Counted from the first letter of the stretch, positions 45,598-54,422 are shown. The stretch: DNA of 57,840 nt from JAGTVG01 sp964389805 (GCA_964389805.1 CAYMFU010000105.1:1-57840); one strand, 5' to 3'. Notes: a model not told the origin generated them from the sequence alone. Made by a program: numbers and translations.

Positions 45598-46006
45598 TTA
45601 CTCTGCGCAGTGTTCAAAGAAGAATCTTGCTGACATCAGAAGTTTTATTAGCAAGACCTTGAATAATCATTTTAGATCAGAGATTGATATTCATCATATG
45701 GTTTTGGCTGTTGATGAAGTTTGTGCCAACCTTATGATTCATTCCCATAATTGTAATCCCAAGGAATCTATCGATCTATTTGTGGATGTAACGAAGCAGG
45801 AAGTAGTAATTGAAATTATAGATACCGGGAATGGGTTCAATATAAAGAATTATCAGGAGCCGACCATCAAGGAAATAATTGTAGAAAAAAAGAAAGGTGG
45901 TCTTGGATTAATGTTAGTCAAGAGAATTATGGATAAAGTAGAATTTTTTAAAAGTAACAATAACAATATCTGTCGCCTCAAAAAAAAGATCCTTGCCAGC
46001 AAATAA
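45587..46006 (+). CDS. Anti-sigma factor serine kinase (RsbW-like)
   Basis: A 139-residue GHKL-fold ATPase of the RsbW/SpoIIAB type. The N-box is VDEVCANLMIHS with the Mg-binding Asn; the G1 box is IIDTGNGFN; the G2 region is KKGGLGLMLVKRIMD. It would phosphorylate the STAS partner encoded just before it (11-bp overlap) and sequester an unknown sigma factor or other target. No dedicated sigma gene lies in the cluster; the ECF sigma factor at 56-631 is not an obvious partner. Confidence 0.88.
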   Translation: MQYNYSAQCSKKNLADIRSFISKTLNNHFRSEIDIHHMVLAVDEVCANLMIHSHNCNPKESIDLFVDVTKQEVVIEIIDTGNGFNIKNYQEPTIKEIIVEKKKGGLGLMLVKRIMDKVEFFKSNNNNICRLKKKILASK

Positions 46007-46090
46007 CCACCTATTATTCAAATTTCATTCCTGTTTTCTGATTAAAATTATGTAAAATTGCACTCTATAAATGTAGTGTATCTGCAGATT

Positions 46091-48313
46091 ATGAGAGGAT
46101 TATGCCTGCTGTTTTTATCCATTATCACCCTTAGTTGTTCATTGATCAAGCAGGATTCTGTAGATGATACCACAATGTTTGATATTGATGGTTCAGGTGT
46201 AACTGCAGAAGAATTTACTTACAACTTAAATAAGAATATCAGTAATACGGATTCTGCAATTACAAAACTAGATATTGATGAATACCTCGAGTTGTATATT
46301 AATTTTAAATTGAAAGTCAAAGAGGCAGAGCTTCTAGGATTGGATACAACAGACTCCTTTATCAAGGAATTTACGAAATACAGGGATCAGTTAACGGAAT
46401 CATATCTTAGAGATGATTCGATCATTATAAAACTTGTTCAGGAAGCATATGATAGAATACTGTATGAAATCGATGTTTCACATATTATAATTCGAATTCA
46501 GAATCAGAATGATCCAATTGATACTTTAAGAGCCTATAATAAAATAACGGAGATTCAAAATCAATTAAATGCAGGTGCAGATTTTCAAGAACTAGCCATT
46601 GCTTTTTCTGAGGATCCTTCAGTAAAAACGAATAAAGGGAACCTGGGTTATTTTACTGCACTCCAGATGGTTTATCCTTTCGAAACTGCTGCGTATAATA
46701 CGCCGGTAAATCACTATTCAGATCCATTTAAAACCAGGTTTGGTTATCATATACTAAAGGTAAACGATAAAAGGCCAGCTAGAGGTAAGGTGCAAGTTTC
46801 TCATATTATGTTGAGATTTAAGAACAATTCAACAGGAAAAGATTCAATAGCTGTAAAGGAAAGGATCTTCCGGATATATAATTCCCTTGTTGGAGGAGAA
46901 AATTGGGAGAATCTATGTAAGAACTTTTCAGAGGATTCCAATACAAAAAATCAGGGCGGCTTGTTGCAACCTTTTGAGACTGGCAGAGTAGTCCCTTCTT
47001 TTTCCGAAGCAGCTTTTAGCTTAAAGAATCCAGGGGATATAAGCCAACCCGTGCTAACTCCTTATGGTTGGCATATAATAAAATTGGTTCAAAAATTTCC
47101 AGTTAAACCATATCCGGAAATAAAGAATGAACTAACTGAAAAAGTCAAAAGGGATTCCAGATCAGAATTAACACATACATATTTAATTGAGAAATTAAAG
47201 AAAGAAAATAATTTTAAGATGGATGCTGACATATTGGAAAAATGTTTGGCTTTAGCTGATAGTAGTTTGATATCCGGGAAATGGTCTTTTGACAGTACTA
47301 ATGTTTTATTAACAGAAAATATTTTTTCAATTCAAGGTAGAAAGTATTCTGTAAATGATCTATTCATATATATCACATCAAATCAGCTTAGAAACAACAA
47401 TATGGATCCAATGATTTATATGAAGCAACTGATCAACAGTTATATTGGTGATCAATTGATCGAATATGAAAAATCTCAGCTTGAGGAAAAATATTATGAT
47501 TATAAAATGTTAGTTCGGGAATACCGGGAAGGAATTCTTCTTTTTGACTTGATGGATCAGGAAGTTTGGAATAAAGCAATTATTGACACTACCGGGCTTG
47601 AGCAATATTTTAAACTGAATACGGATAAATATAAATGGGGAGACCGTCTTGATGCTATGATTTTCAGCTCAAAGAGTATTGACGAGATAAACATGACCCG
47701 AATCTTATTGGAGAGGCTATTTTATCCGGTTTTGGAAGATACATTATTTATTTCTGGTTCAGATATGGAAAAGGTCATGAATTCCAGAAGCGATCAAATA
47801 GATAGCCTGTATAACATCGTTATTGAGGATTCAACTTATTTTCTCGAAGTGTCTTGTAATAATAAAATCTGGGATCAATTTTATAATAAAATAAAATCCA
47901 GCGACTGGTTACTGGAAAAGTTCATTTATCGGGAGGTCGAAGGAAATACTTCTGGATTTAACATACTATCAAACTCGAAAAAATGGGTTGAAAAGGAAAT
48001 TAATGAAAATTCAGCTTTAACTTTGCAGGTCGAATCAGGGTTATATGAAAAAGGCGACAATGAAATTATTGATTTAATAGATTGGAAGCTTGGATCACAT
48101 GATTTATCAATTGAAAATATTGAGTATTTAGTATTTATTGATAGAGTAGTTCCTGCCCATAATAAGGAATTGGATGAAATTCGGGGACAAGTGATCTCAG
48201 ATTATCAAAATTACCTTGAACAAGAATGGATCAAGGATTTAAGGAGTAAGTTCACTGTTAGCATAAATAATAAAACCTTATTAAAGATATATGAACAATA
48301 CAAGGTTAATTAA
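46091..48313 (+). CDS. SurA-like lipoprotein foldase with two parvulin domains
   Basis: A 740-residue predicted lipoprotein (lipobox TLSC, C16). The ATG at 46091 was chosen since an upstream TTG would hide the signal peptide. A SurA_N-like helical domain (about 20-120) precedes two parvulin PPIase domains: the first with EIDVSHIIIRIQNQ and FGYHILKVNDKR, the second with GKVQVSHIMLRF, NQGGLLQPF and YGWHIIKLVQKF. The C-terminal 350 residues are a helical chaperone-like part. Such proteins assist outer-membrane protein folding. It is the first of three overlapping foldase genes (23-bp overlap with the next). Confidence 0.88.
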   Translation: MRGLCLLFLSIITLSCSLIKQDSVDDTTMFDIDGSGVTAEEFTYNLNKNISNTDSAITKLDIDEYLELYINFKLKVKEAELLGLDTTDSFIKEFTKYRDQLTESYLRDDSIIIKLVQEAYDRILYEIDVSHIIIRIQNQNDPIDTLRAYNKITEIQNQLNAGADFQELAIAFSEDPSVKTNKGNLGYFTALQMVYPFETAAYNTPVNHYSDPFKTRFGYHILKVNDKRPARGKVQVSHIMLRFKNNSTGKDSIAVKERIFRIYNSLVGGENWENLCKNFSEDSNTKNQGGLLQPFETGRVVPSFSEAAFSLKNPGDISQPVLTPYGWHIIKLVQKFPVKPYPEIKNELTEKVKRDSRSELTHTYLIEKLKKENNFKMDADILEKCLALADSSLISGKWSFDSTNVLLTENIFSIQGRKYSVNDLFIYITSNQLRNNNMDPMIYMKQLINSYIGDQLIEYEKSQLEEKYYDYKMLVREYREGILLFDLMDQEVWNKAIIDTTGLEQYFKLNTDKYKWGDRLDAMIFSSKSIDEINMTRILLERLFYPVLEDTLFISGSDMEKVMNSRSDQIDSLYNIVIEDSTYFLEVSCNNKIWDQFYNKIKSSDWLLEKFIYREVEGNTSGFNILSNSKKWVEKEINENSALTLQVESGLYEKGDNEIIDLIDWKLGSHDLSIENIEYLVFIDRVVPAHNKELDEIRGQVISDYQNYLEQEWIKDLRSKFTVSINNKTLLKIYEQYKVN

Positions 48314-49184
48314 GTTGGTGCCAATTTTGATGCTGGTTTTGTTCTCCTGTGACATTATAAACTTTAAGGACAATGAAGCCGGTTTGAAATTTAACGATAA
48401 CGGAAGCATTAAACCTATTGCAAGGGCACATGATCAGTATCTTTATTTTGATGACCTGGAGGGACTTATTCCTGCTGATATTTCAAAAGCTGACAGCGCC
48501 AATTTAATACAGAGATATGTGAAAAGCTGGATAAACAAACAATTGGTGATATCCGAAGCTTCTGATAAATTGAACCTTGGAGAGGTCGAAATTGAAAGAA
48601 AAGTGTTGGATTATAGATACGCACTTATGATACATGAATATCAGAAGTTATATATTTATGATAAACTTGAAAAGGATGTATCGCCTGCCGAGGTTGAAAC
48701 CTATTATCTCGAGAATAAGGACAATTTTCAATTAAGGCAAAATATTATTAAATGCCGATATGTTAAACTGGCGAAAGAAGCACCAAAGTTAAATGTGTTT
48801 AAAAGATTATTCAGTTCCGATAATGACAAACAGTTTGAAGAGTTGAAATCTTATTGTTATCAATATTCTACTACATTTCACCTTGACTCTACCTGGGTTA
48901 ATTTTGATGAGGTCATCGAAAATACACCTATGGTAACAATTGATAATAAGATTCAATTCCTTAGAAGAACAAATTATTATGAAACTACAGATGATAATTT
49001 TCAATATTTTCTAAAGATTCTTGATTATAAGATCTCAGATGAAATCTCTCCAATGGAGTGGGTATATGACGATATAGTTAGAATTATCATTAACAAAAGG
49101 AAAGTAGAATTAGCGAAAGAATTAGAAGAAGGTATATATGAAAGGGCAGTACAAAATGAAGATTTCGAAATATTTAACAATTAG
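48291..49184 (+). CDS. SurA-N-like lipoprotein without a clear parvulin domain
   Basis: A 297-residue predicted lipoprotein (VLFSC, C20). It has the SurA_N-type helical region (YVKSWINKQLVISEASDKLN, then VEIERKVLDYRYALMIHEYQ) and a C-terminal helix, but none of the parvulin landmarks (HIL, GGDLG, FGYHI) is obvious in the middle. It may be a chaperone-only member or hold a degenerate isomerase. It overlaps the upstream gene by 23 bp and the next by 29 bp, so all three foldases should be translated from one message. Confidence 0.75.
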   Translation: MNNTRLIKLVPILMLVLFSCDIINFKDNEAGLKFNDNGSIKPIARAHDQYLYFDDLEGLIPADISKADSANLIQRYVKSWINKQLVISEASDKLNLGEVEIERKVLDYRYALMIHEYQKLYIYDKLEKDVSPAEVETYYLENKDNFQLRQNIIKCRYVKLAKEAPKLNVFKRLFSSDNDKQFEELKSYCYQYSTTFHLDSTWVNFDEVIENTPMVTIDNKIQFLRRTNYYETTDDNFQYFLKILDYKISDEISPMEWVYDDIVRIIINKRKVELAKELEEGIYERAVQNEDFEIFNN

Positions 49185-50856
49185 CCTTTTTCTTGTTGGC
49201 TCAATACTTTACTTAAGTCCTGTTGTCCAGGCTCAATATAGTAAAGGTCAGATGATCGACAAGATAATTTCAAAGGTTGATGATTATATTGTTCTCAGAT
49301 CGGATTTGGATAAAGCATACTTGGAGTATGTTTCAAGTGGCCAGGAAGGTGGGGAGGAAGTCAAATGTGGCATATTTGAGAGCCTTGTTGTTACTAAATT
49401 GTTAGTAGCTAAAGCAGAAATAGATTCAGTACTGGTTTTGGACGAGGAAGTTCAGATGAACCTTACTCAAAGAATGCAGATCATTGTGTCACAGATCGGT
49501 TCTGAAGAAAGACTTGAAGAGTACTATGGCAAGACAGTTGATGAGTTTGAAGAAGAACTGTTTGACGATATAAAAGAACAGTTGATTGCCGATAAAATGC
49601 AACGAACTATTACTGAGGGTGTAACGGTTACTCCATCAGAGGTGAAACGGTTTTTCAATCGTATTCCTGCCGATAGTCTTCCTTTTTTCTCAACAGAAGT
49701 TTCGATTGGTCAGATCGTAGTGGTTCCTGAAGTAGGCAGCAATCAAAAAGAACAAGCCCGAAGTAAGCTGATGGATATTCGGGATAGAATTGTAAACGGA
49801 CCTGATCTTACCGAAACCTATGGAGGTTGGACCTTAAATTTAAATCCAGGTAATGCCCTTGAGTTGATGGATAAACAAGGCAATACATACTCAGGATCCT
49901 GGGAGTATGCAGTTAGTGACAGATTATTGACCTTGACCTTAAATGAGATCAGTTTCACCGCCAATGAATTTCAATTCGTATGGAAACTTACAAAATATGG
50001 TGAAGACAGTCTAAGGTTCGAAAATAGTGATGTCAATAATACATCTAAATTTACTGCCTTTAAACTAGATAATGAATCTGAAAAGTCTCCCGTGATCAAT
50101 ATCGAGTTTCTTTTAGGCTCCTGGAATATAACATCCTTTAATGGAGATGGACAGGATTTTGCTGAATTGGCGAGGGAATACTCGGAGGATCCTGGATCCG
50201 CCAGATATGGAGGGGAATTGGGGTATGCCTCCCGTGGATCAATGGTACCTGAATTTGAAGCGGCATCAATGACCATGAAACCAGGTGAAATTTCTGAACC
50301 TATTGAAACGGATTTTGGATTTCATCTTATTCAACTATTGGACAGAAGGGGAAATGAATACAGTTCCCGTCATATTCTGATTAGGCCGGATTTCTCAGCA
50401 CTTGATTTTGAGAAGGCTGAAGATTTTCTTGATAGCTTGAAAAACGCCATCCTTTATGATAGCCTGATTTTTGAGAAGGCTGCCAAGGAATTTTCTGATG
50501 ACGATGCTACTTCAGGGAATGGGGGTTTTTTAGTAGATGCTTCTGGCTCAAGCAGGGTATCTGTTGAAGACCTTGATCCGGTGGTTTTCTTTACAATCGA
50601 CACAATGGAAGTTGGACAAATCTCTGATCCAATGCGCTATCGAATGCAGGATGGTAAAGAAGCGGTTAGGATATTGTATTATAAGGACCGTATAAGACCT
50701 CATAAGGCCAATCTAAAAGAAGATTACCAGAAAATACAAATGGCCACTATGAATGAGAAAAGAAAAGAGGTCATGGAAAAATGGTTCGACCGGGCTAAAA
50801 ATGAAGTTTTCATTCAAATCGATGATGATTACAAGTATTGTAATGTTATGGAGTGA
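49156..50856 (+). CDS. SurA-type isomerase interrupted by a lipocalin-like insert
   Basis: A 566-residue periplasmic PPIase. The ATG at 49156 gives a clean signal peptide (MKISKYLTISLFL, cleavage near VVQA|Q); an ATG 18 bp upstream is less likely. The SurA_N domain spans about 26-180. The first parvulin domain starts TEVSIGQIVVVPEV and is interrupted after IVNGPD. A 117-residue insert (about 218-334) follows. The domain then resumes exactly at FAELAREYSEDPG and ends FGFHLIQLLDRRG. A second parvulin domain (SSRHILIRPDF onward) covers about 393-500. Insert residues include LLGSWNITSF and GGWTLNLN, typical of small lipocalin-like folds but in swapped order (see findings). Confidence 0.88.
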   Translation: MKISKYLTISLFLVGSILYLSPVVQAQYSKGQMIDKIISKVDDYIVLRSDLDKAYLEYVSSGQEGGEEVKCGIFESLVVTKLLVAKAEIDSVLVLDEEVQMNLTQRMQIIVSQIGSEERLEEYYGKTVDEFEEELFDDIKEQLIADKMQRTITEGVTVTPSEVKRFFNRIPADSLPFFSTEVSIGQIVVVPEVGSNQKEQARSKLMDIRDRIVNGPDLTETYGGWTLNLNPGNALELMDKQGNTYSGSWEYAVSDRLLTLTLNEISFTANEFQFVWKLTKYGEDSLRFENSDVNNTSKFTAFKLDNESEKSPVINIEFLLGSWNITSFNGDGQDFAELAREYSEDPGSARYGGELGYASRGSMVPEFEAASMTMKPGEISEPIETDFGFHLIQLLDRRGNEYSSRHILIRPDFSALDFEKAEDFLDSLKNAILYDSLIFEKAAKEFSDDDATSGNGGFLVDASGSSRVSVEDLDPVVFFTIDTMEVGQISDPMRYRMQDGKEAVRILYYKDRIRPHKANLKEDYQKIQMATMNEKRKEVMEKWFDRAKNEVFIQIDDDYKYCNVME

Positions 50857-50891
50857 TATTCCAACAAGTTAATCTCAATTTCTTAAAGAGT

Positions 50892-51857
50892 ATGAAAGAT
50901 ATTAAATCTGATGTAGAAGCTGCCGACAATCTTGTTAAATCCTATAAAAAATTAAATGATGAAATTTCTAAAATTGTCATTGGACAGGATGAGGTTATAA
51001 AGTTGGTATTAATATCTATATTCTGCCAGGGCCATAGTTTGCTGGTTGGGGTACCTGGGCTTGCGAAAACTCTTCTTATTAAGACTATTTCTGAGGCATT
51101 AGATCTTAATTTTAGCAGGATCCAGTTTACGCCGGATCTCATGCCTTCTGACATTCTGGGATCCGAAACACTTGATATAAACAGGAATTTTCAGTTTATA
51201 AAAGGGCCTGTATTTGCCAATATCATACTGGCCGATGAAATCAACAGGACACCCCCGAAAACACAGGCCGCTCTTCTCGAATCTATGCAGGAGTATTCTG
51301 TAACTATTGCAGGTCACTTTCATCAGCTTGACCGTCCATTCTATGTGCTCGCTACTCAGAATCCAATCGAGCAGGAGGGGACCTATCCACTTCCTGAGGC
51401 CCAGTTAGACCGATTTATGTTCAATATCCTGCTGGATTATCCATCCTTCACGGACGAAGTGGAAATTGTAGAAAAAACAACTACTTCCCGGACTGTTGAA
51501 ATAAACAAGGTGATGGGGAAAGATGAAATATTGTTTTACCAGGATTTAATCAGGAAAGTTCCTGTTACTCCCAATGTTGTAGAATATGCGGTCAATCTTG
51601 TACATAAAACCAGACCTGGTACAGAAAGTGCTGCCCAGATATCCAATGACTACCTTGATTGGGGTGCTGGTCCCAGGGCATCTCAGTTCTTAATTACCGG
51701 AGCAAAATGTGCTGCCTTGATAAATGGTAAATATTCTCCTGATATAGAGGATATTAAAGACATAGCTAAACCCGCTCTTCGACATCGAATATTAAGGAAT
51801 TTTAAGGCGGAAGCTGAAGGGATCACTGTAGATAAAATAATAGAAGAACTTCTATAA
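50892..51857 (+). CDS. MoxR-family AAA+ ATPase
   Basis: A 321-residue AAA+ ATPase of the MoxR class, often a chaperone for assembly or maturation of von Willebrand factor A (VWA) or membrane complexes. The ATG at 50892 was selected over an overlapping GTG at 50853; it gives MKDIKSDVEAADNLVKSYKK, the usual family start. Walker A is LVGVPGLAKT, Walker B is IILADEINR, and sensor/arginine-finger regions ATQNPIEQEGTYPLPEAQLDR (two motifs) are intact. The usual companion VWA and DUF58 genes do not follow, because the next gene is on the opposite strand. In Bacteroidota a SurA-MoxR order is seen elsewhere. Confidence 0.92.
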   Translation: MKDIKSDVEAADNLVKSYKKLNDEISKIVIGQDEVIKLVLISIFCQGHSLLVGVPGLAKTLLIKTISEALDLNFSRIQFTPDLMPSDILGSETLDINRNFQFIKGPVFANIILADEINRTPPKTQAALLESMQEYSVTIAGHFHQLDRPFYVLATQNPIEQEGTYPLPEAQLDRFMFNILLDYPSFTDEVEIVEKTTTSRTVEINKVMGKDEILFYQDLIRKVPVTPNVVEYAVNLVHKTRPGTESAAQISNDYLDWGAGPRASQFLITGAKCAALINGKYSPDIEDIKDIAKPALRHRILRNFKAEAEGITVDKIIEELL

Positions 51858-51865
51858 TATTACCA

Positions 51866-52300
51866 CTAAAATTCATTGGTGATCGTCAGAAGGTTTGCAT
51901 TCAAAATAGTCCTGTATTGTCTTAATGGAAGTGATGCTGGCCCTCCAGTAGGAAATCCATTGAAGTCAAAAGTAGAGTTACAACAAGAATCTAACAGGAA
52001 CAGAGTAGATTGGTCAACACTGACATCAGCACACTTATCTAATGGTTGAAAGGTGCAGTTTCTTTCAATAGCGATATATTCATTAAGTGATTGCCTGTAA
52101 ATAATAATTCCTCTTACCCCGGCATTCAGATATGCATAACCTCCAATGAAATTGAGGGATTGGTATTGATAATTATTCAGGTTTATGGTTTCATTCACAA
52201 TAACCAATGGTATCCCATCCTCAATTGCCTGATTATCACAGGCCTGCAGCAATAATATGCTGAAGAATAGTATATAGAAGTATTTTAAGATTCTTCTCAT
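51866..52300 (-). CDS. Rieske-like lipoprotein lacking histidine ligands
   Basis: A 144-residue predicted lipoprotein (LLQAC, C21). The pattern of the mature domain, GGYAYLNAGVRGIIIYRQS, NCTFQPLDKC and then STLFLLDSCCNSTF with a proline/glycine-rich PTGGPASLPLRQYRT end, follows a lipoprotein family of Bacteroidota that resembles Rieske ferredoxins. The classic Rieske ligands are C-x-H and C-x2-H. Here the His positions are not seen and the two cysteine sites read NCTF and SCC. It may bind a different metal or nothing. The ATG overlaps the pheS stop as TGATG. Confidence 0.65.
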   Translation of the reverse strand: MRRILKYFYILFFSILLLQACDNQAIEDGIPLVIVNETINLNNYQYQSLNFIGGYAYLNAGVRGIIIYRQSLNEYIAIERNCTFQPLDKCADVSVDQSTLFLLDSCCNSTFDFNGFPTGGPASLPLRQYRTILNANLLTITNEF

Positions 52301-53352
52301 CAATACAAAGATGTAAACTGCTTTAAAAACCTGATGTCGTTTTCTGTGAACAAGCGTATATCCTTTATCTGGTATTTCAGCATGGTTATTCTCTCAATTC
52401 CCATTCCAAATGCAAAACCAGTATATTTTTCAGGATCAATATTGCAGTTCGAGAGCACATTTGGATCTACCATTCCTGCTCCTCCAATTTCAACCCATCC
52501 GGAATATTTGCATATTGGGCATCCTTCACCATGACATATAAGGCAGGTTATATCCAGCTCTGCACTAGGTTCGGTGAAAGGGAAGTATGATGGACGAAAA
52601 CGCACTTTGGTATCTTTTCCGAACATTTCCCGGGCGAAATAATACAATGTCTGCTTCAAATCAGCAAAACTGACATTTTCATCAACATACAGGCCTTCAA
52701 CCTGGTGAAATATACAATGTGCACGTGCGGATATAGCCTCGTTTCTAAATACTCTGCCAGGTGATAATGTTCTTATAGGCGGATCAGTCTGCTCCATAAC
52801 CCTCACCTGGACTGAAGATGTATGCGTCCTTAAAGCAATGTCTTCACTTTTATCATCAGCTTTACTTGGTTTCTCAATGAAAAAAGTGTCCTGCATTTCT
52901 CTGGCGGGATGGTTGTGTGGAAAATTCAGAGCTGTAAAATTATGCCAGTCGTCTTCTATTTCCGGCCCTTCAGAAACATTAAATCCAATACGCTCAAAAA
53001 TCTCAATGATCTTTAACTTGACAGAAGTTACAGGATGGACAGTACCCAGGGTATTCTGTACAGGAGGAAGAGAATGATCCAGGCCACTTGATAAAGAAGA
53101 TCCATCTTGGGCTTTTAAGGAAGATGCCAATTCCTGAAATTTTGCCAGTGCTTCATTTTTCAGTTCATTCAAAGCCTGTCCAACCGCTTTTTTGTGATTA
53201 TTTGGAACAGCCTTGAACTCATCAAAGAGGTTGCTCATAATTCCCTTCCGGCTGATAAACTTCAACCTGAAAGCCTCAATATGATCATTATCCAGGGCCT
53301 TGAATGCCTTGATCTCCTGTTTGATAGTGTTTATTTTTTCAAGCAAATCCAT
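52300..53352 (-). CDS. pheS: Phenylalanine-tRNA ligase alpha subunit
   Basis: The catalytic alpha subunit of PheRS, 350 residues. N-terminal coiled coil (about 1-80) followed by the class II core: HPVTSVKLKIIEIFERIGF, FPHNHPAREMQDTFFI, ALRTHTSSVQVRVM (motif region), RVFRNEAI, and motif 3 FAFGMGIERITML. A zinc-like cysteine cluster CLICHGEGCPICK is inserted in the core, as in many Bacteroidota and other bacteria. The ATG at 53352 is the first good start. The downstream Rieske-like gene overlaps the stop. pheT is elsewhere. Confidence 0.97.
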   Translation of the reverse strand: MDLLEKINTIKQEIKAFKALDNDHIEAFRLKFISRKGIMSNLFDEFKAVPNNHKKAVGQALNELKNEALAKFQELASSLKAQDGSSLSSGLDHSLPPVQNTLGTVHPVTSVKLKIIEIFERIGFNVSEGPEIEDDWHNFTALNFPHNHPAREMQDTFFIEKPSKADDKSEDIALRTHTSSVQVRVMEQTDPPIRTLSPGRVFRNEAISARAHCIFHQVEGLYVDENVSFADLKQTLYYFAREMFGKDTKVRFRPSYFPFTEPSAELDITCLICHGEGCPICKYSGWVEIGGAGMVDPNVLSNCNIDPEKYTGFAFGMGIERITMLKYQIKDIRLFTENDIRFLKQFTSLY

Positions 53353-53802
53353 GATGATGATCTCCTAATTAAACTGCAATTTTATTTGTTTCAATGAATT
53401 GGCAAAATTAAAGTTTTTTTATTTAAAAAATGGCAGACGGTAAATTAATGCAACCCAGTAGTATGGAATATCGGATTGATCAATAGAATTTGGATGTCAG
53501 GACATTTTAATCTATTTTATTATTTACAAGTGATCTAAATACATGTGTGGATAAGCCCTGGGTGTCAAAGACTAATAAAATTTAATTGAAGTACTGAAGA
53601 ACAATTGTGGAAGAGACTGATTAAAGAAGAGGTCCAACAGCTTGATTCTAAAATGCCTTCTGACTGGGTCTAAGTTTCAAATAGTTTTACAAAAAACAAA
53701 TAAAAGAAAAAGCTGCTTCACAAGTTTTCAGTATACCTGTATTATATCAATACAGTAATATCTCAAACTAAGAAAGCAGCTTCAGCAATTGATGATCAAC
53801 GA
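53353..53802. other. Intergenic region between pheS and cysC
   Basis: A 450-bp gap without a convincing gene. It contains one isolated DnaA-box match (TGTGGATAA at 53546-53554, minus strand), a protein-like but start-less 23-codon frame near 53600-53670, and the composite hairpin terminator of the cysC transcript at its right end. The pheS promoter should lie in the left part. I see no tRNA or riboswitch. Confidence 0.5.
53695..53782 (-). terminator. Composite hairpin terminator after cysC
   Basis: On the minus strand, AAGCTGCTT (53782-53774) pairs with AAGCAGCTT (53718-53710), enclosing about 55 nt. Inside that loop CTGTATT (53755-53749) pairs with AATACAG (53743-53737). A T-rich run follows at 53709-53695. 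This is a long two-hairpin structure ending the sat-cysC transcript; it could also be processed into a stable 3' RNA. Confidence 0.65.
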
Positions 53803-54411
53803 TTAGCTGATCAATTCTTTTTCCTTCAGATAATTTAACACAATGTTTGCGCTATCTTCCAGGGAATGTTCGCTGGTATCTATTACCAGTTCTGCATTCA
53901 AAGGTTCTTCATAAGGAGCATCAATTCCTGTGAACTCCTTGATCTCACCAGCACGGGCTTTTTTGTACAATCCTTTTGGATCCCGGCTTTCGGCTACATC
54001 CAAAGGGACTTTAACGTACACTTCAATAAACCTTCCTTCGGGGGCCAATTCACGTGCTTTGTCTCTATCTCCTCTATAGGGTGAAATAAATGCAGTCATT
54101 GCAATTACTCCTGAATCAGCAAACAGGTTAGATACCTCGCCGATTCTTCGGATATTTTCTTCACGGTCAGCGGGTGAAAATCCAAGATTTTTATTCAGTC
54201 CATGGCGGATATTATCCCCATCCAGAACATAACTGATGTTGCCATTTTCAAATAGTTTTTCCTCGACCGCATGAGCCAGAGTTGACTTGCCTGATCCTGA
54301 CAATCCTGTATACCATATTACGATACCTTTCTGATTTAACAGCCTTTCTCTATCTTCATTTGTGATGGCACCTGAATGCCATGTAATATTCGTTGCTTTT
54401 TGTTCAGCCAT
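53803..54411 (-). CDS. cysC: Adenylyl-sulfate (APS) kinase
   Basis: A 202-residue kinase that makes PAPS from APS and ATP. P-loop GLSGSGKST near residue 34, the DGDNIRHGLNKNLGFSPADREENIRR signature split in two motifs, and FISPYRGDRDKAR with the phosphorylated-serine region. Lid motif GLYKKARAGEIKEFTGIDAPYE is complete. It sits 11 bp after sat on the same strand, and the pair makes PAPS from sulfate. A composite terminator follows. Confidence 0.95.
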   Translation of the reverse strand: MAEQKATNITWHSGAITNEDRERLLNQKGIVIWYTGLSGSGKSTLAHAVEEKLFENGNISYVLDGDNIRHGLNKNLGFSPADREENIRRIGEVSNLFADSGVIAMTAFISPYRGDRDKARELAPEGRFIEVYVKVPLDVAESRDPKGLYKKARAGEIKEFTGIDAPYEEPLNAELVIDTSEHSLEDSANIVLNYLKEKELIS

Positions 54412-54422
54412 TTTTTCTTTAT

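Noticed and set aside
50853..50891. GTG start extending the MoxR gene upstream into the SurA gene
   Set aside because: The family start corresponds to the ATG at 50892; the extra residues have no counterpart.
53546..53554. Single DnaA box in the pheS-cysC gap
   Set aside because: It is isolated, like those at 7653 and 14467. One 9-mer per tens of kb is expected by chance, so it does not mark an origin.
53600..53675. Protein-like 23-codon frame (LWKRLIKEEVQQLDS...) in the same gap
   Set aside because: It has no start codon, is closed by a stop on both sides and no homologue was recognised. It could be a gene remnant but cannot be supported.
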